Assembly: GCA_964591175.1 (NCBI GenBank) | Contig: CAZQAF010000059.1 | Span: 1-22,058, forward strand | Direction of reading: 5' to 3' | Length of the DNA: 22,058 nt | Source: UBA11574 sp964591175 | Lineage (GTDB): Bacteria; Desulfobacterota; Desulfobacteria; Desulfobacterales; UBA11574 | Shown here: positions 13,643 to 21,204 of the stretch, piece by piece | Layout of the letters: the number at the start of each line of letters is the position of its first letter | Numbering within the stretch: position 1 is the stretch's first letter | Translations under genes and position numbers: made by a program | Notes under the pieces: model-generated | Seen by the model: only the letters and a program-made list of their open reading frames with translations | What the model was told of the DNA's origin: nothing | The model's database searches: none

Positions 13643-14541
13643 AACCATGGAAGACATCTTTGGCGTTCGTGATATTGATCGCTCTGACCGTATCTGCCGC
13701 CGCATTCAGTAAGGGGTATGCCGGCATTTTTACTTTTTCTCTTATTATTAATGCCATTATGGCAATATCTTATGATATACCGGCACGTTCCCTGGACTTT
13801 ATTAGTCTGGGCCACGCCGTTTTTTTCGGGTTGGGGGCATACTTTTTCGGTATCGCCGTTTCAAATGGCTTCTCTTTTTTTCAGGCTTTTACCCTCTCGG
13901 TGTTGTTGAGTGCCGCCGTTTCCGGAATGGTCGTCCTTCTGACGGCGGGGTTGAGCCACGGCTATTATTCATTGGCCACGTTAGGGCTCCTTATCATTTT
14001 TCAACGGCTGTTTGAAACACTGGAAGGCGTCAGCGGAGGCTCTGCAGGAATTTATATTCCCGAACCCATATCCAATTTCCAGTGTGCCCTTCTCGCAGCT
14101 TTTTTGCTTTTGGCAACCGCAGCATGTCATGTGGTCTTTTCGTGTTCCCGCTGGGGATTCTTTTCGATGGAAACAAAAGCCGACGAGCAGGCCGCAGAGG
14201 CCATCGGCATACCCACGCGCAGGTTAAAAATCCTATGTCTCATGACCGGGGCCATTCCCGCATGTGTGGCGGGTATCCTTTATCTGGCGCGAACTTCTCA
14301 TGTGAGCCCGATCTCGGGGTTCAGTCTGACCCTTAGTATTACGGCACTGCTGGGCTCGCGAATCGTACCGATAAATGGGGTGCTCGGACCGGTGCTGGGA
14401 ATTTTGGTTATTACGGCTGCTGAAGAAATCATCTGGACAAAATTTCAAAGCTTCAACCTTGCCTGGTTCGGTTTGATTCTGCTGGTCGCAGCGCTCTATC
14501 AGGGTGTGAATTTCAGAAACCTGAAAAAAGGAACGAACTAA
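13639..14541 (+). CDS. LivM-like branched-chain ABC permease (set 1)
   Basis: A 300-residue membrane protein with about nine to ten hydrophobic helices. LivM features are YDIPARSLDFISLGHAVFFG (about 50-68), SHGYYSLATLGLLIIFQRLFE (about 107-127), the cytoplasmic loop with DEQAAEAIGIPTRRLKI (about 182-198) and the closing GSRIVPINGVLGPVLG. It is translationally coupled to the LivH-like gene (ATGA overlap, GGAGG upstream). Unusually, no LivG or LivF ATPase gene follows: the operon ends here with a terminator-like hairpin. Function would need ATPases supplied in trans, for instance from the complete set at 20432-21912. Confidence 0.87.
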   Translation: MKPWKTSLAFVILIALTVSAAAFSKGYAGIFTFSLIINAIMAISYDIPARSLDFISLGHAVFFGLGAYFFGIAVSNGFSFFQAFTLSVLLSAAVSGMVVLLTAGLSHGYYSLATLGLLIIFQRLFETLEGVSGGSAGIYIPEPISNFQCALLAAFLLLATAACHVVFSCSRWGFFSMETKADEQAAEAIGIPTRRLKILCLMTGAIPACVAGILYLARTSHVSPISGFSLTLSITALLGSRIVPINGVLGPVLGILVITAAEEIIWTKFQSFNLAWFGLILLVAALYQGVNFRNLKKGTN

Positions 14542-14573
14542 AGAAAAATCACAAACCTCGAACACGCGGCGTT

Positions 14574-14598
14574 CCGCATAAACTTGCGGCTTTTTTTT
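14574..14598 (+). terminator. Rho-independent terminator of the first Liv operon
   Basis: CCGCA (14574-14578), a 6-base loop, TGCGG (14585-14589), one C, then eight Ts (14591-14598). The stem is short, but the T-run is strong and the position, about 30 bases after the stop, is right. Confidence 0.65.
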
Positions 14599-14603
14599 GC
14601 CTT

Positions 14604-14632
14604 TTGTGAAATTTTGAGAAATGTGGTAAAAT
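14604..14632 (+). promoter_or_regulatory. Promoter candidate for the archaemetzincin-like gene
   Basis: TTGTGA (14604-14609), a 17-base spacer and TAAAAT (14627-14632). It sits immediately after the previous operon's terminator and about 58 bases before the ATG at 14697. Confidence 0.5.
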
Positions 14633-14696
14633 AAAATCATTGTGAAAGCCATATGGCTTAAAGAAACATCGGAACAGCTTTTGAGGAATTTGCCGG

Positions 14697-15332
14697 ATGC
14701 TTGAAAATATATCAAAAATCAATATTGTTCGTATCGGCGACTGTATGACATACAGCAGCCTCAAGGAAATCGGTGAAAAGATCCTGGCATCGTTTCAGGG
14801 TATGATTGAAGATTTCAAGGTTTGTCACCATGAGGCCCCTGCAGTGGAAAGGTTCGATGCACTGTTTCTGACCATGATACTCCACGAAGAATTCGGCGGA
14901 CATGTCCTGGGTATCACCGATTCGGATTTAACGACTCATGATGAAGATGAATTCTACAATACCATTTTAGGCGGCAAAAATGCTCAGAACCATGTTGCCG
15001 TTGTTTCTACTAAACGCCTGAGTCCGTCTGAAATCATCTCGGAAGCAGATTATGATTTGATTTTCGATAGAACCGTTAAGGTGTCTTTGCATGAGGTGGG
15101 TCATAATTTCGGGTTAACCGATCATGCATCTTTCCAGCAAGCATCTGACGGATCACTATGTCCCATGAGCCGTGGAGAATTCAACAAGTTTGGGTACTGG
15201 GGATACGTGCGCGCCATTATCGATGGAAGGGGCATGAACTTTTGCGATGAATGCATCCATTTTTTAAAACAGTTTCAACCGATTCGACATCCATTGGCCG
15301 GAATGATGAAAGATAAGTTTTATCTCCATTGA
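14697..15332 (+). CDS. Divergent archaemetzincin-like zinc metalloprotease
   Basis: A 211-residue protein. DALFLTMILHEEF and VLGITDSDLT (about 54-79) match the pre-catalytic region of archaemetzincins. The catalytic motif is HEVGHNFGLTDH (132-143): His132, Glu133 and His136 are standard. Archaemetzincins have HExxHxxGxxHC with a third His then Cys. Here those positions are Asp142 and His143. The second, structural zinc site is partly kept: Cys155 in CPMS, and Cys183 and Cys186 in FCDEC, with the first Cys replaced and a longer loop before Cys155. Asp as third ligand is known in some metzincins such as snapalysin. No signal peptide is seen. ATG follows GAGGAA by 8 bases. The substrate is unknown. 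The gene converges with the DUF362 gene. Confidence 0.78.
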   Translation: MLENISKINIVRIGDCMTYSSLKEIGEKILASFQGMIEDFKVCHHEAPAVERFDALFLTMILHEEFGGHVLGITDSDLTTHDEDEFYNTILGGKNAQNHVAVVSTKRLSPSEIISEADYDLIFDRTVKVSLHEVGHNFGLTDHASFQQASDGSLCPMSRGEFNKFGYWGYVRAIIDGRGMNFCDECIHFLKQFQPIRHPLAGMMKDKFYLH

Positions 15333-15695
15333 CCTTCATAGCGGAGGACATAGGGTGAAGGACGATGGACGACCGCTTCGCTTGGACGAGGGACGAAGAA
15401 AATCAGAGGTCGGAAGTCGGAGGTCAGAAATTAGGAAAGAGAAAAGAGGACGGATGACAGAAGATCAGAATATCAGAAGGTAAGAAGGTTGGAAGGCCTG
15501 CGAAATACTAACCTTCTGATCTTCTACATCTTACCTTCTTAACTTCTACCTCTAAGCCCTATGCCCTATGTGCTTTGCCATTTTACCATTCAACTATTTT
15601 TAACCCTGGTCCCTAAACCTTTAACCCTCTGAACTCTGAACACCGAACACTGCTTGCCGCGGCGAAGCTTGGAGAGCGAAGCCGGGAACTCTTCA
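15333..15695. repeat. Large period-7 repeat region between convergent genes
   Basis: This 360-base gene-free spacer is almost entirely period-7 material: GGACGAT, GGACGAC and GGACGAG, GGACGAA; AGAGGTC, GGAAGTC, GGAGGTC; GCCCTAT twice; CTCTGAA twice, CACCGAA. It contains exact inverted repeats: AGAAGATCAGAA (15459-15470) with TTCTGATCTTCT (15514-15525), and AGAAGGTAAG (15475-15484) with CTTACCTTCT (15530-15539). Two inserts carry CGCTTCGCTT (near 15375) and AGCGAAG (15653-15685). The right edge coincides with the DUF362 stop codon. Confidence 0.75.
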
Positions 15696-16766
15696 CGATA
15701 ACGCCATCGCCTTCTCCGGACATATTTCCTGGCAGCAAAAGCAAGTGATGCATGTATCGGCATCCACCCGGGGAACCTCCTCATCCATATCCATGGTCAA
15801 GGCCGACACCGGGCATTGTTCGATACATGTGCCGCATGCGGTGCATAACTCAGGATCCGCCTGAGGTCGAATAAGCGTTCGGTCAAATATCAATGATTGA
15901 ACAGCCTCATTGTGCATAACGGCTTCGCCGCCGAGGGGTGGCAGCTTGAAATCGGGAATCGGTGTCAACTCTCCGATCAATTCGATCTTTTCGAGATCAA
16001 AGTCCCCTAACCCGGCCTCTTTTGCTTTTTGAAGAAAACGCAGCCGTCCGGGATCGCATCCCATCAATGTCGCAATCACGGCATCCATTGCCACGGCATT
16101 GTCCGAAGCCAATATCAGTCCGATGTCCCTGAGGTCGGGAGATGCCGGTCCGTTGCCTTCCATACCGACCACGGCATCCACAATGAACAGGTCGGGCACC
16201 CTGAGCTTGAACACATCCACCAGCATTTCATGAAAGCGCTGCGGGTTTCCCGCAATCTTGTGCAATTTTGCTTTTTGTGCGCCGGGCAAAAAGCCATAGC
16301 TGTTTTTGATCGCGCCGGTGACCACCGTCAATCCATGCGTTTTGAATTTCGGCAGACTGATAATGACATCGGCATCTAAAATTATTCGGGAAAGACTGAC
16401 AACGGGCAAAAAATCAGGATTGAAATCGACGCTTACCGAATCGTTGCCGATGTTCTCATAATGGCCCCCGGCAGCCGCCATCAAGCCTGTTATTTCAAAG
16501 CTCTTCTCGTTGGCCCCATAGCTGAACAATCCGGGATTGTCCCCAACGACAATGCTTTGCGGCGCCATGGTTTCCACTTTTTCCACCACGGCTTTCAGTA
16601 CGGCAGGATGTGTAACGACGCCCTCACGCCACTCGGACGCCCTGAGAACGTTGGGTTTAATCAATACCTTTTTTCCTTTTAATTTCAAGGGAAAGTATTT
16701 AAAAGCCCGGTCAACGGCCTGTCGGACATTCTCATAATCGGACGGTTGGATCATTACTTTGGTCAT
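15693..16766 (-). CDS. DUF362 domain protein with C-terminal 2[4Fe-4S] ferredoxin domain
   Basis: A 357-residue cytoplasmic protein. The DUF362 region covers about 1-300, with KGKKVLIKPNVLRASEWREG (29-48), VGDNPG (73-78), a SLPKFKTHG motif and AIKNSYGFLPGAQK. The C-terminus holds two CxxCxxCxxxCP clusters: Cys308, 311, 314, 318 and Cys339, 342, 345, 349, each able to bind one [4Fe-4S]. Such proteins are common in anaerobes, where they are presumed electron carriers or redox enzymes of unknown reaction. The ATG at 16766 follows AAAGGT. It has no same-strand partner within the window. Its stop codon lies at the very edge of the repeat region, so the C-terminal boundary may have been set by the repeat. 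Confidence 0.88.
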   Translation of the reverse strand: MTKVMIQPSDYENVRQAVDRAFKYFPLKLKGKKVLIKPNVLRASEWREGVVTHPAVLKAVVEKVETMAPQSIVVGDNPGLFSYGANEKSFEITGLMAAAGGHYENIGNDSVSVDFNPDFLPVVSLSRIILDADVIISLPKFKTHGLTVVTGAIKNSYGFLPGAQKAKLHKIAGNPQRFHEMLVDVFKLRVPDLFIVDAVVGMEGNGPASPDLRDIGLILASDNAVAMDAVIATLMGCDPGRLRFLQKAKEAGLGDFDLEKIELIGELTPIPDFKLPPLGGEAVMHNEAVQSLIFDRTLIRPQADPELCTACGTCIEQCPVSALTMDMDEEVPRVDADTCITCFCCQEICPEKAMALS

Positions 16767-17182
16767 GATGTATACCTTTCTTTTCCTGATTTATTGCCGA
16801 ACGCATTCGCCGGCATTTTCTTATAAGACCATACCCCTTTTAAAAACTCAAGTCCAGCGTGATGGGTTGCCAGGGAGCTTTGCCTAAAATGCCTTTAATT
16901 TTCTTTTGTTGGCGCATAACTGGTAAAAAATAGCAATTGACAACCGTAATTGTCATTGTTATTCTGAATTTAATAATTATCGCAGATGGTAAGGTCCCAC
17001 AGATTGAGGATTGTACAGGCTTTATGCACAATCATAAAATTTCAATCTATCTGCTATCGATACGCGAGTTCTTTTCAATTCAACAATCTATATGCTTTCA
17101 ACAAGCGAATTCTCATCAATTTAATCGTTTTCCGAACCCGTACAAATTGGGGGATGAAATCAACATGTCAAGGAGGTTTGTT
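16767..17182. other. Divergent intergenic region with long leader of the second Liv operon
   Basis: About 170 bases separate the DUF362 start from the plus-strand promoter at 16937, and a leader of roughly 210 bases then precedes the binding-protein ATG at 17183. The leader holds a hairpin GATTGT (17009-17014) / ACAATC (17028-17033) and a long AT-rich, weakly structured stretch. No known riboswitch class is recognised and no convincing coding sequence is seen, although the frame of the binding protein stays open through it. Confidence 0.5.
16937..16965 (+). promoter_or_regulatory. Promoter of the second Liv operon
   Basis: TTGACA (16937-16942), a 17-base spacer and TATTCT (16960-16965) form a near-consensus sigma-70 promoter. 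A TGACA (16938-16942) / TGTCA (16951-16955) dyad overlaps the -35 and spacer and could bind a repressor. The predicted transcript starts near 16972. Confidence 0.7.
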
Positions 17183-18397
17183 ATGAAGACTAAAACGTTG
17201 TCTATAGGCCTTTCCTCGGTCCTGATTTTCTGCGTGGTGCTTTTGTTTTCGGGCTCTGCCTTTGCAGCCAAAAATGTGATCAAATTAGGATGTGCCATGT
17301 CCTTTACCGGTTCCCATAGCCGGACCGGCAAACTCTACGTCGATTCATACAAGTATGCGGTCGAAGCAATCAACAAGGCCGGCGGGGTCAAGGTCGACGG
17401 AAAAAACTATCAGTTAAAACTGGTCTTTTATGATGACGAGAGTAAACCGACCGAAAGCTCCAAGTTGGTCGAAAAGTTGATCACCGAGGACAAGGTCAAT
17501 TTTCTTCTCGGCCCATACAGCAGCGGCATCACAATCCCCGACAGCATCGTTGCCCGGCGCTACCGCGTGCCGATGATTGAAGGCGGCGGCGCTTCCGGCA
17601 AAATCTTCAGCCAGGGAAACAAGTACATCTTCGGCACCCTTCCGCAAGCCGGAGACTATTTTGCCTCAACCCTCGATTTTCTCAAAGACAATAAACCCTT
17701 TGCCAAAAAGGTGGCCATTATCTACTCCGACGACAAGTTCGATGTCAGTGTCGCCGAAGGGACCTTGGCCAAAGCCAAAGAAATGGGCTATGACGTCGCC
17801 ATTTATGAAAAATATACCGAAGGGGCCTCGGACTTTTCCTCGGTTCTGACAAAGGTTAAATCCGCAGGAATCAACGCTATCCTCGTGGCCGGCCATACGG
17901 AAGAAGCCATCAATTTCGTGCAGCAGGAAAAGGAGCTCAATGTCTCTCCGTACATTCTGAGCTTGACCGTGGGGCCGTCGGAAGCCGATTTTCGTAAGGC
18001 CCTTGGAAAGGATGCCGACTATGTATACGGCGTCGCATCATGGTCGACCCAGATGAACTTTCCCGGCTACATTTTCAAAAATACCGCCACCTTCGTGAAA
18101 GACTTCAAGAAAAAATTCGGTTATGATCCCGATTATCACAACGCATCGGCCATTGCCGATATCGCCGTTTACAAAGATGCCATCGAGCGTGCCGGCAGTC
18201 TGGATCGCGAGAAAGTTCGGAATGCCATTGCCGCCACCAATCTGTCCACGATTTACGGCAAGGTCACTTTCATGGATAACGGCCAGATCAACGGAACCAG
18301 CGTTGTTTTGCAGATTCTTAACGGAGAGGTAGTACAGGTATTTCCCAATGCCGCGCATGCAGCGGTTTACCCTATTCCGGCTTGGAGCAAACGCTAA
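17183..18397 (+). CDS. livK: Liv-type ABC transporter substrate-binding protein (set 2)
   Basis: A 404-residue periplasmic binding protein (Peripla_BP_6, type I fold). Residues 1-28 are a Sec signal peptide ending AFA. The mature protein opens VIKLGCAMSFTGSHSRTG and has FYDDESKPTESSKLVEKLI, LLGPYSSGIT and AIERAGSLDREKV. It should capture a branched-chain amino acid or a similar small amide or acid and deliver it to LivHM. The open frame reaches back to 16937, but that would start inside the promoter. ATG 17183 has AAGGAGG 6 bases upstream and a proper signal peptide. It heads a complete five-gene operon. A strong hairpin after its stop may keep its expression above that of the permeases. Confidence 0.88.
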   Translation: MKTKTLSIGLSSVLIFCVVLLFSGSAFAAKNVIKLGCAMSFTGSHSRTGKLYVDSYKYAVEAINKAGGVKVDGKNYQLKLVFYDDESKPTESSKLVEKLITEDKVNFLLGPYSSGITIPDSIVARRYRVPMIEGGGASGKIFSQGNKYIFGTLPQAGDYFASTLDFLKDNKPFAKKVAIIYSDDKFDVSVAEGTLAKAKEMGYDVAIYEKYTEGASDFSSVLTKVKSAGINAILVAGHTEEAINFVQQEKELNVSPYILSLTVGPSEADFRKALGKDADYVYGVASWSTQMNFPGYIFKNTATFVKDFKKKFGYDPDYHNASAIADIAVYKDAIERAGSLDREKVRNAIAATNLSTIYGKVTFMDNGQINGTSVVLQILNGEVVQVFPNAAHAAVYPIPAWSKR

Positions 18398-18422
18398 AGA
18401 CCCGTATCGTCTCGTAAATATT

Positions 18423-18454
18423 GATGGTCTCATCCCCCTGGTGGTGAGACCATC
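18423..18454 (+). terminator. Intercistronic hairpin between livK and livH
   Basis: GATGGTCTCA (18423-18432) and TGAGACCATC (18445-18454) form a 10-bp perfect stem with a 12-base loop, followed by the weak T-rich tail TACATTTTCTTT. It is probably a partial terminator or 3'-end stabiliser that allows excess binding protein over permease. Confidence 0.6.
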
Positions 18455-18534
18455 TACATTTTCTTTGTGATCAACAAATCGAGCGTTTCGTCTTTTCGCT
18501 TCTTTCGACCGAGTCCCTGAATCGAGGAAAACCA

Positions 18535-19392
18535 ATGCTCACACAGGTCATTATCAATGGCTTGCTCAAGGGAGGGCTCTATGCGCTCATGGCCATGGGC
18601 ATGTCCATGATCTGGGGGGTGATGAATATCATCAACATTGCCCACGGATCTTTCATAATGCTCGGCGCCTACATCACCTATTGGCTTTTCGTCGGGTTTG
18701 GGATGGATCCCTTTGTCAGCCTGCCCCTTTCTATGGCAGTGATTTTTCTGTTGGGCTGGCTTATTCAGAAGTACCTCATCAACCTGGTGGTGCAGGCCGA
18801 TATTTTCATAACGCTTCTGCTGACCTTCGGTATCGAACTGCTTATCAACAACCTCGCGCTTGTCTTTTGGACGGCGGATGTCCGCAAAGTACAGGTCGGC
18901 TACGGAGCTGCGAACTTTCAATTCCTCGGAGCCACCGTACCTTACGTGCGGCTGGCCGCCTTCATCATGGCCCTTCTTATCTCGGCCATTCTCTTCCAGC
19001 TCATGAACCGTTCCCGCGTCGGCCGGGCCATACGGGCAACGTCACAGGAACTGGATGCGGCCAAGCTGAGCGGTGTAAGAGTCGGCAATATTTACGCCAG
19101 TACCTTTGCTATCGGGACGAGTCTGGCGGCGGCGGCAGGGACTCTCTGGGCGATTCTCTTTCCCATCTCGCCCACCATGGGAGGGATTTTGACATTAAAG
19201 TCCTTTGTGGTGACCATTATCGGCGGGCTGGGAACGATGCTGGGGCCTTTGGTCGGCGGGCTCATTCTCGGTATCGCGGAAGCATTGGGCACGAACTGGT
19301 TCGGTTCGACGTATGAAAACCTGATCAGCTTCGTCATTTTTTTGGTGGTGCTCATTTTTATGCCACGGGGAATACTGGGATCAAGAAGGTAA
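18535..19392 (+). CDS. livH: LivH branched-chain ABC permease (set 2)
   Basis: A 285-residue inner-membrane permease with about eight helices. Family features are IINGLLKGGLYALMAMGMSM, IWGVMNIINIAHGS (start), SRVGRAIRATSQELDAAKLSGV (the ATPase-coupling loop, about 162-183), and IIGGLGTMLGPLVGG near the end. It forms the translocation channel with LivM, whose gene starts 3 bases after its stop. The ATG follows GAGGAAA. It is distinctly different from the set 1 LivH, so the two transporters are old paralogues and not a recent duplication. Confidence 0.9.
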   Translation: MLTQVIINGLLKGGLYALMAMGMSMIWGVMNIINIAHGSFIMLGAYITYWLFVGFGMDPFVSLPLSMAVIFLLGWLIQKYLINLVVQADIFITLLLTFGIELLINNLALVFWTADVRKVQVGYGAANFQFLGATVPYVRLAAFIMALLISAILFQLMNRSRVGRAIRATSQELDAAKLSGVRVGNIYASTFAIGTSLAAAAGTLWAILFPISPTMGGILTLKSFVVTIIGGLGTMLGPLVGGLILGIAEALGTNWFGSTYENLISFVIFLVVLIFMPRGILGSRR

Positions 19393-19395
19393 TCT

Positions 19396-20358
19396 ATGAA
19401 AAAATCATCGATTTTCATGGGAATTGCCGTTGTGGCCGTCGCCGCTGCGCTGCCTTTCATTCTCAATAACTTCACTCTCCGGACGGCAACGGACATTCTG
19501 ATTTTCGCGATCCTGGCCAGCAGTTGGAACATCATCGGCGGCTACACGGGATATGCTTCTTTCGGCAACATTGTCTTCTTCGGCCTGGGTGCTTACACAA
19601 CAGCTATTTGCATGACGACGTTGGGACTCGGTTTTTTTCCGTCCATGGTCCTCGGCGGACTGCTCAGCGGGATGTATGGATATCTGGTCGGGCTGCCTAT
19701 TCTTCGGCTGAAAGGACATTATTTTGCCATCGCGACGCTGGGTCTTGCCGAGGCGACCAAAGCCCTGGTCCAGAACCTAAACATCACGGAAGGAAACTCC
19801 GGTATGTATCTGCCCATACCTGACTTTTCCATTGACGCCAGCTATCGCTTTTTTTATTTTACGTCCCTGGGCGTGCTGCTGATTATGCTTTTGGCCACCC
19901 ATTTTATACTGAAGAGTAAATTCGGCTATGGCCTGATCGCCATTCGTGAAGATGAAGACGCCGCGGATTCAATCGGTATCAACACGACGCTGTTTAAAAG
20001 CGCGGCATTCGGTTTGAGCGGTTTTTTCTCAGGTTTTGCAGGGGCGATCTATGCCTATCAACAGGGGTTTATCAAGCCGGAGCCGGTGTTTGCGGTCACC
20101 AGCACGGTGAAAATGATCGTCATGGCGGTGTTTGGCGGTATCGGCAGCCTCTGGGGGCCGACCATCGGCGCGATAACCATTGAGCTCATCACAACTTATC
20201 TGAGAGATTATTTTTTGGTTATTCACACGCTATTTTTCGGTTCCATCATCATCCTGGCCATTCTCTTTGCGCCCAAAGGTATCTATGATATCTTCACTGG
20301 CCGCAAAAAATTGGGCATCGTCTATTTTCTCGACAACATCAGGAAGAACCGGGTATGA
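19396..20358 (+). CDS. livM: LivM branched-chain ABC permease (set 2)
   Basis: A 320-residue permease with about ten helices. SWNIIGGYTGYASFGNIVFFG (split around residues 43-63), LKGHYFAIATLGLAEATKAL, the cytoplasmic loop IREDEDAADSIGINTTLFK and FGGIGSLWGPTIGA are standard LivM elements. The C-terminus is basic and cytoplasmic. It is tightly spaced after livH, and 73 bases precede the LivG ATG. Confidence 0.9.
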   Translation: MKKSSIFMGIAVVAVAAALPFILNNFTLRTATDILIFAILASSWNIIGGYTGYASFGNIVFFGLGAYTTAICMTTLGLGFFPSMVLGGLLSGMYGYLVGLPILRLKGHYFAIATLGLAEATKALVQNLNITEGNSGMYLPIPDFSIDASYRFFYFTSLGVLLIMLLATHFILKSKFGYGLIAIREDEDAADSIGINTTLFKSAAFGLSGFFSGFAGAIYAYQQGFIKPEPVFAVTSTVKMIVMAVFGGIGSLWGPTIGAITIELITTYLRDYFLVIHTLFFGSIIILAILFAPKGIYDIFTGRKKLGIVYFLDNIRKNRV

Positions 20359-20431
20359 AGGAGCCTGCAAATAAGAATACGGCGAATATTTTCCAAGCCT
20401 TGAATATAAATATTGAGGATGATTGGCGGTT

Positions 20432-21193
20432 ATGACCGAGCAGCAAAAAGCAATTCTGGTAGGAAAAGCGTTGACCAAACAATTCAAAGGGCTCATAGCG
20501 AACGATCAGGTGGATTTTACCCTCAACAAGGGTGAGATCCTGGGCTTGATCGGACCCAACGGCGCCGGAAAAACGACACTGGTAAACATGATCAGCGGCA
20601 GCCTTTCCATTACCAGCGGCGACGTACTCTTCAAGGGCAAGTCCATCAAAGGGTTGAAACCTTATCAGATCGGACGTCTGGGTATTGCCCGGACCTACCA
20701 AATCGTCAAACCCTTTGCCCGGATGACGGTTTTGGAAAACATTGCCGTGGGTGCCATGTTCGGCAGACAGACCAAAAAACAGGGGGTCCGCCGGGCCCTG
20801 GACATGGCCGGGCAAATTGTCTCTTTTGTTGGTCTGGAAAAGCTCAAAAATCAACAGGCGGACCAGTTGAGCGTCGCCTCCCGAAAGCGCCTCGAGATCG
20901 CCAAGACCCTTGCCATGAACCCTGAAGTGGTGCTGTTCGACGAGGTCATGTCCGGGCTGAATTCAAACGAAATCGATGCGGCCGTGGTGTTGATTCACCA
21001 GATCCGGGACCAGGGCATCTCGATCATCGTCATCGAGCACGTCATGAGAGCCATCAAAGCGATCAGCGACCGTCTTTTCGTGCTCCATCACGGCGAAAAA
21101 ATCGCCGAAGGGCCGCCGGCGGACGTCCTCAACAACAAAGAAGTAATCCAGGCCTATCTCGGCAAGCGATACCAGCAGGCTGCCATTCCCTGA
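20432..21193 (+). CDS. livG: LivG ABC transporter ATP-binding protein
   Basis: A 253-residue ATPase. Walker A is GPNGAGKT (41-48). The signature motif reads LSVASRKR instead of LSGGQ, as in a known subset of LivG proteins where the segment is LTxAGRKRLE-like. Walker B with D-loop is VVLFDEVMSGLN, and the H-loop is VIEHVM. The C-terminal extension ending AYLGKRYQQA is typical of BCA_ABC_TP_C. The frame opens at a TTG at 20423, but the ATG at 20432 fits the family start and has GAGGA upstream. It should dimerise with LivF on the LivHM permease, and could also power the ATPase-less set 1 permease. Confidence 0.9.
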   Translation: MTEQQKAILVGKALTKQFKGLIANDQVDFTLNKGEILGLIGPNGAGKTTLVNMISGSLSITSGDVLFKGKSIKGLKPYQIGRLGIARTYQIVKPFARMTVLENIAVGAMFGRQTKKQGVRRALDMAGQIVSFVGLEKLKNQQADQLSVASRKRLEIAKTLAMNPEVVLFDEVMSGLNSNEIDAAVVLIHQIRDQGISIIVIEHVMRAIKAISDRLFVLHHGEKIAEGPPADVLNNKEVIQAYLGKRYQQAAIP

Positions 21194-21204
21194 GCGAGGA
21201 ACCC

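Noticed and set aside
14233..14764. Minus-strand ORFs over the LivM-like gene end and terminator
   Set aside because: They run through a terminator and promoter, and overlap two supported plus-strand genes; no domain is recognised.
16937..17182. 82-residue N-terminal extension of the second Liv binding protein
   Set aside because: It would begin in the -35 element of a strong promoter and hide the signal peptide inside the protein; ATG 17183 has AAGGAGG.
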